Shown: positions 28,263 through 37,000 of the stretch, one piece after another | Numbering within the stretch: position 1 is the stretch's first letter | Layout: every line of letters begins with the position of its first letter | Assembly: GCA_963824395.1 (NCBI GenBank) | Contig: CAWGPF010000005.1 | Span: 62,001-126,000, forward strand | DNA from: 13-2-20CM-66-19 sp963824395 | Lineage (GTDB): Bacteria > Pseudomonadota > Gammaproteobacteria > Steroidobacterales > Steroidobacteraceae | Length of the DNA: 64,000 nt | Direction: 5' to 3' | Position numbers and translations under genes: made by a program | Notes under the pieces: model-generated | Databases searched by the model: none | Told to the model about the DNA's origin: nothing | Seen by the model: only the letters and a program-made list of their open reading frames with translations

Positions 28263-29185
28263 GCCGCGGGCGGGTGCGCGGCGCGCTTCACGATGCGCTG
28301 CGCGGCCGAAAGCCCGGACAGCGCCACAAGCTTCAGCGAGTCGCGCCACGCGGAAGCCCCCGGGGGGCGCGGGCGGATGCCGTGCCGGCGCAGCTTGCAG
28401 TTGAAGTGGTAGATGCGCCCGAGGCGACCCACCGAGCGCAGGTCGAAGTTGATGCTGAGGGCGACCGAGGGCCGCTCGCGGTTCTGCGCCCAGTGCGGCG
28501 CCATGCTCGGGATGTGCACCCCCGCGCCAGGACCTAAGTCATAGAGGCGCGCCTCCCTCTGGCGGCTCTCCTTGAACACCGCCCCGTTCGGGTCACCCTC
28601 GTAGTAGCGCTCGAGCTCCTCGTGGCTCGTGAGCGTGCGGTCCTGCTGGTCGAAGACGCTCAGCCACTTGTCCCCGGCGATCTGGAACAGGAAGTTGACG
28701 TCGGCATCGAGGTGATACGAGGTCAGGCGACCGGGGGAGGCGATCAGGAGCGTGCCGCGCGCCGCGGTGACGTCCGCGCCCAGCCGCGCGCCGGCAAGGC
28801 CGATCACCCGCTCGCAGATCGCGCGGATGGGCGGCCCGAGGAGGGTATCGCGCTCCACGTGCTTCAGCAGCACGAGCGAGTCGTTGTCGGCGATGCCGGC
28901 CACGGTGTCGGTGAGCGTGCGGCGCGGCGCCACCCTGGCATCCCAGCGCTGCGCGACCCCGACGCGCCCGTTGGACCAGTAGGCGTACTGCGGCTCGGGC
29001 GGGCGGCGCGCGGCGAGCTTAAGCAGCTGCGGCAGTTCGAACAGCGGGTTCAGGTGCAGCGTGTGCCCGAAGAGGAAGCTCGCGCGGTTGTAGTGCGCCT
29101 CGAACGCGGCGCGCGCGTCCGCCTCGAACCGCGGCGGGGGCGCGCGTTCATCCTTGGGGCTCGGCCTGGCCAGCGTGGGCTGCAT
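28250..29185 (-). CDS. JmjC/cupin_8-like Fe(II)/2-oxoglutarate oxygenase (paralogue 2)
   Basis: The product is 311 aa. Metal ligands match paralogue 1: His-x-Asp in SYHLDADVNFLFQI and the distal His in GVHIPSMAPHWAQN. The N-terminal FLFGHTLHLNPLFELPQLLKLA parallels paralogue 1, and KWLSVFDQQDR corresponds to its DISIFSKYDRE. The start at 29185 was chosen because family similarity begins there. Only 7 nt separate the stops of the two convergent paralogues, so this is an inverted duplicated pair. Between the start and the divergent hydrolase lies a GGTACGGCGTACC palindrome. Function as for paralogue 1: an oxygenase with unknown substrate. Confidence 0.8.
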   Translation of the reverse strand: MQPTLARPSPKDERAPPPRFEADARAAFEAHYNRASFLFGHTLHLNPLFELPQLLKLAARRPPEPQYAYWSNGRVGVAQRWDARVAPRRTLTDTVAGIADNDSLVLLKHVERDTLLGPPIRAICERVIGLAGARLGADVTAARGTLLIASPGRLTSYHLDADVNFLFQIAGDKWLSVFDQQDRTLTSHEELERYYEGDPNGAVFKESRQREARLYDLGPGAGVHIPSMAPHWAQNRERPSVALSINFDLRSVGRLGRIYHFNCKLRRHGIRPRPPGASAWRDSLKLVALSGLSAAQRIVKRAAHPPAARKG

Positions 29186-29197
29186 GTGTCTTTGGGT

Positions 29198-29210
29198 GGT
29201 ACGGCGTACC
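29198..29210. promoter_or_regulatory. 13-bp palindrome upstream of cupin paralogue 2
   Basis: GGTAC-GGC-GTACC is a perfect inverted repeat 12 nt before the start codon of the cupin gene. A second inverted repeat, CTTTCG-N7-CGAAAG, follows at 29219-29237. Either could be an operator; neither can be assigned. Confidence 0.3.
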
Positions 29211-29327
29211 GCAGGCCGCTTTCGTCGCTTGCGAAAGTTTCCAAAGCCCGCGGCGCGCACGCTCAGCCTTAGAATAGCCACGCGCCGCCGGCGCCGCCAC
29301 ACCGGATAAACCCTGTCCCTGATTGGC

Positions 29328-30212
29328 ATGAGAGCCACGCTGCCGCTCGTTATGTCGGGTCTCCTCGCCGCCGCGCTCACGCTCGGCGCGGCGCGCATCG
29401 CCTGGGATAGCTGCGCAGGCGCCGTGCGCGACTTCCTGCGCACGCCCGCCGGCCCCCTCTCCTTCGACCCGGGCGCGGCGGGGGTGCCCGGCCTTCGGTC
29501 CGTGGTCTTTGGCCCGGGTGTTCCGCCCGCCCTCGCGGCCTGGCACGTGCCCTCGCGCAATGGCGCCGCCGTCATCCTCGTGCATGGCACGGGTGCGGAA
29601 CGTGCTTCGCTCCTCGAGGAGACGCGCCTGCTGGCCCGGGGCGGCTTCGGGGTCCTGACGCTCGACCTGCCGGGTCAGGGGCTGAGCGCCGGGCACACGC
29701 GCTGGGGGGCACCCGAGGAGGGGGCCGTGCGCGCCGCGGTCGACTGGCTGTGCGCGCGCCCCGAGGTCGATCCTGAGCGCCTCGGCGCGTTTGGCCTGTC
29801 CTTCGGCGGCTACGTGCTGTTGCAGGTCGCGGTCGCTGAGCCGCGCCTGAAGGCCCTGGTGCTCGCCTCGACGCCCGAGGATCTGGACGCGGAGACCCGG
29901 CGCGCCAATGGCAGATTCGGGCCCTTAAGCGCGCTGCCGGCGCTGTGGGTGCTGCACCACTACCGCGGCACCGCGCGCGAGCTGCCCCCGCCTGCGGCGG
30001 TGGCGGCGCTCGCGCCGCGCGCGGTATTCATCCTCGGCGGCGAGCGCGACCCCCTGGTGCCGCCGGCCGCCTTGACGGTGCTGTTCGTGGCCGCGCGTGA
30101 GCCGAAGGAGCTGTGGATCGTCCCGCACGCCGGTCATGCCGGCTTTGCCGCGGTTGCGGGCGAGGAGTACGGGCGGCGCCTGAGCGGGTTCTTTGCCCGC
30201 GCGCTGCCGTGA
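29328..30212 (+). CDS. Membrane-anchored alpha/beta hydrolase
   Basis: The product is 294 aa. It has an N-terminal hydrophobic signal/anchor (PLVMSGLLAAALTLGAARIAW), an oxyanion region VILVHGTGAE, the nucleophile elbow GLSFGG, a probable acid in GGERDPLVPP and a His in VPHAGHAGF. The fold is serine hydrolase or peptidase S9/esterase-like, acting in the periplasm if the signal is real. It converges on the terminal NRPS gene with stops 3 nt apart, so it may belong to the cluster, for example in trimming or resistance, but gene neighbourhood is the only basis for that. Confidence 0.82.
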   Translation: MRATLPLVMSGLLAAALTLGAARIAWDSCAGAVRDFLRTPAGPLSFDPGAAGVPGLRSVVFGPGVPPALAAWHVPSRNGAAVILVHGTGAERASLLEETRLLARGGFGVLTLDLPGQGLSAGHTRWGAPEEGAVRAAVDWLCARPEVDPERLGAFGLSFGGYVLLQVAVAEPRLKALVLASTPEDLDAETRRANGRFGPLSALPALWVLHHYRGTARELPPPAAVAALAPRAVFILGGERDPLVPPAALTVLFVAAREPKELWIVPHAGHAGFAAVAGEEYGRRLSGFFARALP

Positions 30213-30215
30213 GCG

Positions 30216-33200
30216 CTAGGGCTGCGCGGCGGCGGCGCTGGCGGCGCTGGCGCCGATGAGGGAGGCCATGCGCGCGGCCATCTGCGCGCAGCCCGGATCC
30301 TGGAACATCGTGAAGTGGTTGCCGGGCACGATCACGAGCTCGACGCCCCCGGAGGCATAGCGCCCCCAGCCGGCGAGCGGATCGAACCACCAGCCGGTCG
30401 GCTCGTGGCTGCTGCGGAAGAGCGTGATGCGCCCGCGGTAGGGCTGCGGCTCGTAGCGGTCGGTGCGTGAGCGCAGGTACTGCAGCAGCCACTGGTCGTA
30501 GTCCTGCGGCGCGACGGCCGGCTGCTGGGGCTCGGCGCTCGCGGCGGTGCCGGCGATGCGCTCCAGGAGCGCCGTCGCGCGGCGCACCGTGATGAGCCGG
30601 TTGAAGAAGTCGCGCAGCGTCTGCTGGCCGCTCGTGAACTTGGCCCACTCCAGACGCGTCATCTGCCAGCGCATCGACTGACTGCCGATCACGCGCCGCC
30701 ACACCGGCAAGCGCGCGAAGTAGCGCGGCAGCCAGGTGTCGATCAGGAACAGCTGCGCTACCGGCTGCCCGGAATCCACCAGCTGGCGGGCGATCTCGAA
30801 GGCCAGCGCCCCGGCGACGCACCAGCCGGCGAGCACGTAAGGCCCGCGCGGATGCACGCGGCGGATGAGCTGCACGTACTCGGCGGCGATCTCCTCGAGC
30901 GTGCCCGGCAGTGTCGCGCGCCGCACGGACGGGTCGAACACCTGCAGCGACGTCACGGGCTGCTGCGCACCCAGGCGCTTGGCGAGGAGGTAGTACACGC
31001 CGGTATTGTTGATGGCGATGAGGGGCGGGTTGGTGCCGTCGGCCTGCAGGCGCACCATCTGGCGGAAGTCGAAGTCGCGCGGCGTGCTGCGCAGGAGGCG
31101 CGCGAGTCCGCGCACGCTCGGGGCGCGGAACAGGGCGGCGAGCGTGATGCGGCGCCCGTACTGCTTCTCCACCCGCGCCAGCATGCGCGCCGCGAGCAGC
31201 GAGTGGCCGCCGAGCTCGAAGAAGTTCGCGCGCGGATCGATGACCTGCGCTCCGAGGAGCTCGCTCCACAGTGCCTGCAGCTCGCCCTCGAGCGCGGCAT
31301 CCGCGGGGGCGGCAGCCGCGAGCGGCGTCTGCGCGGGGCGCGCCTGCGCCAGTTCCACGTCCAGGATCTCGACCGTCCCGTCCGCGCGCACCCGGGCCGA
31401 GTCGCCGGTATTGAACAGGTGCGTGCCGCCGGCGGGATCTGCGATGAAGCGCTCTGGGTCGCGGCCGTTGAGGTAGGTGAGCGCGACCGCGTCCCCGCCG
31501 ACGTAGAGCCGTCCGGTGGCCCCGACGGGCGGGGCCGACAGGCACTCATCAAGGACCCGCAGGCGGGTATTGGCGAAGGGCTCGCCGAGCACCGCAAGAT
31601 CGTGCGGCTCGCGCACGCGCCGCGCGGCCACGCACCCGGAGGTCTCCGGGTACCCGTGCAGCGCCCACACTTCCGCGCCGCGCGCCAGCAGGCGCGCGGC
31701 GAGGGCGGCATCGAGCGCGCCGCGCTCGAAGAGCACCTTGGTGAAGCGCCGTCGCTGCGGCGTCGCCTGCAGCAGCGCCGGCCACAAATCCGCGGCGGCC
31801 GCCACGACCGGCATGCGGCCGCGCCGCACCAGGTGCGCGAGCCGCTGCGGGTCGGCCGCCTCGGCCGCGGTCGGGATCGCGACGCGCGCCCCGCACAATA
31901 GCGGCAGCAGCAGCTCGACGGGCGCGGACTCCGGCGCCACCGGGCCAAAGGAGATGACGGTGTCGGCCGAGTACAGGCCGATGCGCATCTGCACGCCGCT
32001 CAGCATGTTCATCAGGCCCTGGTGCGTGACCTCCACCGCTAGGGGGTCCTTGGGGTCGCGGCGCGTGAACCACACCGCGGCCGCGCCGGCCGCGGCCAAG
32101 ACCGGCGCCTCGTCCGGCCCTGCATCGCTGGCGCTGAAATCGCTGATCACGGGCAGCGCCGTGCCCGGGATGTCCGCGGCCGAGGCTGCCATAACGAGCG
32201 CCCGTGCGCCGCTCACCTGAAGCAGGTGGGCAAGCTCTCCTGGCGCGCTGCGCGGATCGAGGGGCACGTAGGCGGCGCCGGTTTTCAGGGCCGCGAACAT
32301 GGCGATGACGAGCTCCGGGGAGCGCTCGAGGACGAGCGCCACGCGCGCGCCCGGGGTGACGCCCGCCTGCTGCAGCCGCCGCGCTACGCCGCGCGCCTGG
32401 GCCTCCAGCTGCGCGAACGTGAGGCGCCGCTCGCCGTGCTGAATGGCGATCGATGCCGGGGCGAGCTCGGCCCGGCTGCTCAGCTGCGCGGCGAGCGTCT
32501 GGGTCGGCGGGTGGGCGACGCTCGGGCCGCTCAGGCGCGCGGCCAGGCGCTGCATCTCGGCGGGCTCGGCGAGGCGCAGCTGCGAGAGCGGCAGCGAAGG
32601 CTCGTGCACCGCGCTTTCCAGCGCCGACTGGAAGTAGCTGAGCAGGCGCTGCGCGGTCTGCGGCTCGAACTGGTCGGTGTTGTACTGGCAGGAGAAGCGC
32701 CAGCCGTCGGCGCGCTCCACCATGAAGAAGTTCAGGTCGTAGATGGCCCCGGCCGGGAGCGAGGGCATGTCCGTGAGGCTCAGGTCGCCGTACGTGCGGT
32801 TGTCGATGAAGGTGCGCTGGAAGATGAAGTTCACCGAGATCGGCGGGCTGCTGCTGCCGCCGCGCCCGGCCTTCAGCATGTCGAGCAGCTGCTCGATGGG
32901 GATGTGACGCTGCTCCAGCGCCTCGGTGATGGTGGCGCCGGCGCGCCGCATGATCTGCGCAAACGGCGGGTCACCGGAGAGGTCGTTGCGCAGGATCAGC
33001 GAGTTCACGAACTGCCCGATCATCGGCTCAAGCTCGACCTGGTCGCGCTCGGACACCTGGGTGCCGATGACGACCCCGCGCTTGTCCGTGTAGCGGGCGA
33101 GCGTCGCACACAGGGCTGCGACCGCGGTGGCGAACAGCGTCACCCCGGCCTCGGCGCTCAGGTGCGCCATGCGCTCGGTGAGCTCGCGCGGCAGCACGAG

Positions 33201-34001
33201 GGAGGCGATCGCGCCATGGGTGGTCGGCACCGCCGGGCGCAGCCGGTCGGGCACGACCTCGAAGGCCAGCACGCCTTCGAGCTGCCGCTGCCAGTAGCGG
33301 CGCTCGGCCTCGGTGCCGCGCTGGCGCAGCCACTCGAGCTGCCAGGACGCGTAGTCGCCGTACTGGATGGCGAGCTCCGGCAGCGGCGCCGGGCGCTGCG
33401 CGCGCAACGCTGCGTAGAGCGTGCCCATCTCGCGCGCCATGATGCCGATCGACCAGCCATCGGCCACCATCTGATGGGTCGTCACGAGGATCACGGCCAG
33501 GGTGGCCGAGTGACGCAGCAGCACCACGCGCAGCAACGGCCCGGTCCCGAGATCGAACGGCGCGCGCGCCTCGATGAGACCGATGCGCTCGCCCTCGGCG
33601 GCCCGCGCCTCGGGGGCGAGGGACTCAAGATCGATCTCGGAGATCTTCAGTTGCGCCTGTGCGGCCACCCGCTGTACCGGCCGGCCGTCGATCTCCAGGA
33701 AGCGGGTGCGCAGGATCTCGTGGCGCGCCAGGATCTCGTTCCAGGCCTGCTCCAGGAGCGCGGTGTCGAGCGGGCCCTCGAGCTGCCAGCGCACCGCGAC
33801 GTTGTAGGCCGGATTCCCCGGCTCCAGGCGATCAAGAAGCCAGAAGCGCTCCTGCGCGACCGAGCAGGGGAAGTCGCAGTGCCCCGGGGGGTCCGCGAGC
33901 GCCTCGAGGGACTGCGGCAGCACCGTGGCGGGGCGCGTGGCCCCGTCATCCGGCGCCGCTGCGCCCACGCCGCCGAGGACCTTGTCGCTGACCGTGGCCA
34001 T
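30216..34001 (-). CDS. Terminal NRPS module C-A(degenerate)-PCP-TE
   Basis: The product is 1261 aa. Domains: condensation (about 42-470), adenylation-like (500-885), PCP (900-970; FFELGGHS with Ser934) and thioesterase (990-1255). Three active sites are unusual. The C-domain motif is HQMVADG, with Gln177 replacing the second, catalytic His. The A-like region has lost the ATP loop (RRDPKDPLA where TSGSTGxPKG is expected), the substrate-anchoring Asp (now Glu, in PESAPVEL) and all motifs after the TGD motif, including the catalytic Lys. The TE elbow is GWCVAG, with Cys1061 in place of Ser, plus Asp1088 and His1229. The gene starts in a TGATG overlap with the PKS-NRPS gene. It probably receives the upstream chain and releases it; it cannot select its own amino acid. 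Confidence 0.93.
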   Translation of the reverse strand: MATVSDKVLGGVGAAAPDDGATRPATVLPQSLEALADPPGHCDFPCSVAQERFWLLDRLEPGNPAYNVAVRWQLEGPLDTALLEQAWNEILARHEILRTRFLEIDGRPVQRVAAQAQLKISEIDLESLAPEARAAEGERIGLIEARAPFDLGTGPLLRVVLLRHSATLAVILVTTHQMVADGWSIGIMAREMGTLYAALRAQRPAPLPELAIQYGDYASWQLEWLRQRGTEAERRYWQRQLEGVLAFEVVPDRLRPAVPTTHGAIASLVLPRELTERMAHLSAEAGVTLFATAVAALCATLARYTDKRGVVIGTQVSERDQVELEPMIGQFVNSLILRNDLSGDPPFAQIMRRAGATITEALEQRHIPIEQLLDMLKAGRGGSSSPPISVNFIFQRTFIDNRTYGDLSLTDMPSLPAGAIYDLNFFMVERADGWRFSCQYNTDQFEPQTAQRLLSYFQSALESAVHEPSLPLSQLRLAEPAEMQRLAARLSGPSVAHPPTQTLAAQLSSRAELAPASIAIQHGERRLTFAQLEAQARGVARRLQQAGVTPGARVALVLERSPELVIAMFAALKTGAAYVPLDPRSAPGELAHLLQVSGARALVMAASAADIPGTALPVISDFSASDAGPDEAPVLAAAGAAAVWFTRRDPKDPLAVEVTHQGLMNMLSGVQMRIGLYSADTVISFGPVAPESAPVELLLPLLCGARVAIPTAAEAADPQRLAHLVRRGRMPVVAAAADLWPALLQATPQRRRFTKVLFERGALDAALAARLLARGAEVWALHGYPETSGCVAARRVREPHDLAVLGEPFANTRLRVLDECLSAPPVGATGRLYVGGDAVALTYLNGRDPERFIADPAGGTHLFNTGDSARVRADGTVEILDVELAQARPAQTPLAAAAPADAALEGELQALWSELLGAQVIDPRANFFELGGHSLLAARMLARVEKQYGRRITLAALFRAPSVRGLARLLRSTPRDFDFRQMVRLQADGTNPPLIAINNTGVYYLLAKRLGAQQPVTSLQVFDPSVRRATLPGTLEEIAAEYVQLIRRVHPRGPYVLAGWCVAGALAFEIARQLVDSGQPVAQLFLIDTWLPRYFARLPVWRRVIGSQSMRWQMTRLEWAKFTSGQQTLRDFFNRLITVRRATALLERIAGTAASAEPQQPAVAPQDYDQWLLQYLRSRTDRYEPQPYRGRITLFRSSHEPTGWWFDPLAGWGRYASGGVELVIVPGNHFTMFQDPGCAQMAARMASLIGASAASAAAAQP

Positions 34002-37000
34002 CACCGCTTGCGGGTCGCCGCCGGGCGCCGCTCGCGCTGGAACTGGCCGAGTGTGGGAAGCGCAGCTTTCGCGGCGCCCGGATCCGCGGCCGGTACCGCC
34101 TCGGCGAGGGCGGCGACCGCACGCAGGGTGCGCGCTTGCAGAAGCTGCCTGGCCGTCAAACGAAAGCCCTCCCGGGTGGAGCGCGCAATGATCTGAAACA
34201 GCTGGATCGAGTCGGCTCCGAGCCTCAAGAGGTCCATGGTTGCGCTCACGCGGGGCACATGCAATACCTCGCTCCAGATCCTCGCCAGGCATATTTCGGC
34301 GGCCGTCTGCGGCGCGACGAACTCCTCCGCAGCGAGGGCGGCGGGCTCGGGCGCCGGCAACGCGGCGCGGTCGAGCTTGCCATGCGCGTTGCGCGGCAAT
34401 GCCGCGAGGGCCACCCAGGCGCTCGGGATCATGAACTCCGGCAGGTACGCAGCGAGCGCGGCATGCAGGGCTGCCGGCGTGCGGACGTTGCCATCGTCGC
34501 GGTAGTAGGCCACGAGCCGCGCGTGGCCTGGCGTGTCCTCGCGCAGGAGCACCGCGGCCTCGAGCGCCAGGCCCCGCGCGAGCGTGCTCTCGATCTCGCC
34601 GAGCTCGATGCGAAAGCCGCGCAGCTTCACCTGCCCGTCGCTGCGCCCGAGGAGCGCGAGCTCCCCGTTGCGCAGCCAGCGCGCGCGGTCGCCCGTTCGG
34701 TACAGGCGCCCGGGGGCGAACGGATTGGCGAGGAACTTCTGCGCGGTGAGCTCAGGATTGCCGTGATAGCCGCGCGCCACGCCCTCGCCGCCGATGTAGA
34801 GTTCTCCCGGCACGCCCTGGGCGACCGGCTGCAGCTCGGCATCGAGCACGTACAGCTGCGTATTGGCAATCGGCCGCCCGACGCTCACGGGCGCATCCGC
34901 CGCGGCCACCACCACCCCGCAGGCGGACCAGATGGTGGTCTCGGTCGGGCCGTACAGGTTCCACAAGGCACCCGCGCCGCCCTGCAGCGCCGTGGCGAGT
35001 TCGCGCGGCAGCGCCTCCCCGCCGCACAGCATCTTGAAACCCGCCGGCGCGCGGAACCCCGCCTCGAGCAGCAGACGCCAGGTCGCAGGCGTCGCCTGCA
35101 TCACCGTGACCCGGTGCGTCTCGAGCTCGGCGCGCAGGGCAAAGCCGTCGCCGAGCGTGTCGCGCGGGGCGATCACGAGGCGCGCCCCGACGCTCAGGGG
35201 CAGGTACAGCTCGAGCGCTGCGATATCGAAGGACACCGTGGTGACGGCGAGCAGCACGTCGGTGGGGGCGAGCCCCGGAGAGCGCGCCATGGCGGCGAGG
35301 AAGTTCACCACCGAGTGGTGCTCGACCTCGACGCCCTTCGGCATTCCTGTAGACCCGGAGGTATATATGACGTACGCAAGATCCGCCGGGGTGACACGGC
35401 TCGCCGCTGCCGCCGGCTCGGCGGCTCGCAGCGCGGTGGCGTCCCGGCGCAGGTGCACCACCGCGATGCCGGCGGGCAGGATCTCGGTGTCGATCGAGCC
35501 GTCGGTGATGAGGGCCGCCACGCCGGCGTCCTCGAGGATGTAGCGCAGGCGCGCGCGCGGGTGGCTCGGCTCGAGCGGCACGTAGGCGCAGCCGGCCTTG
35601 AGCACGCCGAGGAGGGCCACCGGCAGCTGTGCCGAGCGCTCGACCGCCACCGCCACGCGGCACCCCGGCACGGCACGCGCACCGAGGCGCTCGCGCAGCA
35701 GTGCCGCCAGGCGCGCGGCGTGCGCCTCGAGCGCGCCATAGCTCAGGCGCTCGGCGCCGCACTCGACCGCCACGGCCTCAGGATGCGCGCGCGCCCGCGC
35801 GGCGATGAGCTCATGGATGAGCTCATCGCGCGGGAACTCCTGGGCGCTGTCGTTGTAGCCGTAGAGCACCCGCTCGCGCTCGGTGGCCGGGAGGTAGGGC
35901 AGGCGCGCCAGCGGCTGCGCCGCATCCGCCACGAGGCTCTCCAGGAGCACCTGGTAGCACTCGAGCCAGTGATCGATAGTGGCCGCATCGAACAGGTCGG
36001 TGTTGTAGTCGCAGTCGAGGCGCAGGCCGGTCTCCGACTCGATGATGTTGAGGAACAGATCGAACACCACGTGCGCCTTGGGGTTCGGGGTCACCTCGAC
36101 GCTCAGCTGCGGCAGCTCGAGCCGCTCGGACAGGCGCTCGAGGTTGAACTGAATCTCCGCAAGCGGCATGCGGTTGTGCTCGCGCGGCTGCGCCAGCGAG
36201 CGCACCAGCGTGCCCAGGGTGTAGTTGGAGTGCTCGGCGGCATCGAGCACCTCGCGGGCGAGGCTGCGCAGGTGCTCGCTGACGGCCGTATCTGTTTCCC
36301 AGCGCGCGCGGATCGGCAGGAAGTTGACGCAGTGCCCGACCAGGATCTCATCGCCGAGGAGTGACTGCCCGGCGGTCGGCACGTCGATGACGACCTCACG
36401 CTGGCCGCTCAGTCGCCCGAGGAGCCCCTGGAAGGCACCGAGCAGGGTGACGAAGAGCGTGCTGCCGGACTTGGCTCCCGCCTGCTTGATGGCGCGGTAC
36501 AAGGCGGCATCGAGGCGGCGCGTGCGGCTCGCGCCGCGATAGGACTTCAGCGGCGGCCGCGGCCGGTCGGTGGGCAGCTCCAGCGGGCGCACCGGCTCGC
36601 GGAAGCGCTCAAGCCAGAAGGCTTCCGTCTGCGCCACCTCGCCCGGGTCGCGCTGCGCCTGCGCACGCGCGTAGGCGCTGAAGGCGAGGGCCGGCGCCAG
36701 CTGCGGCGTGAGTCCCGCGCGGCACGCAGGATAGAGCGTCGCGAGCTCGCTCACGATCACGTTGATCGACCAGCCGTCGCAGACGATGTGATGGGCGGTG
36801 AAGAGGAGCACGTGGTGATCGCGCGCCAGGCGCGCGAGCGCCACGCGTGCCGGGGGGCCGTTGATGAGGTCGAAGGGCTCATTCGCATCGGCGGCGATGA
36901 GGCGCGCGAGCGCCTCCTCGGGCGCGGCCTCGCCCGAGAGGTCGTGCAGCGGGAGCTCGGGTGCGCGCGGCGGGCTCACGCGCATCACCTCCCCGGTGGC

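Noticed and set aside
34136..36364. Very long antisense open frames opposite the NRPS/PKS genes (also around 32226-34196 and 39809-41710)
   Set aside because: They are Arg/Ala/Gly/His-rich with no domain motifs and lie exactly opposite intact NRPS domains. High GC makes stop-free antisense frames common.
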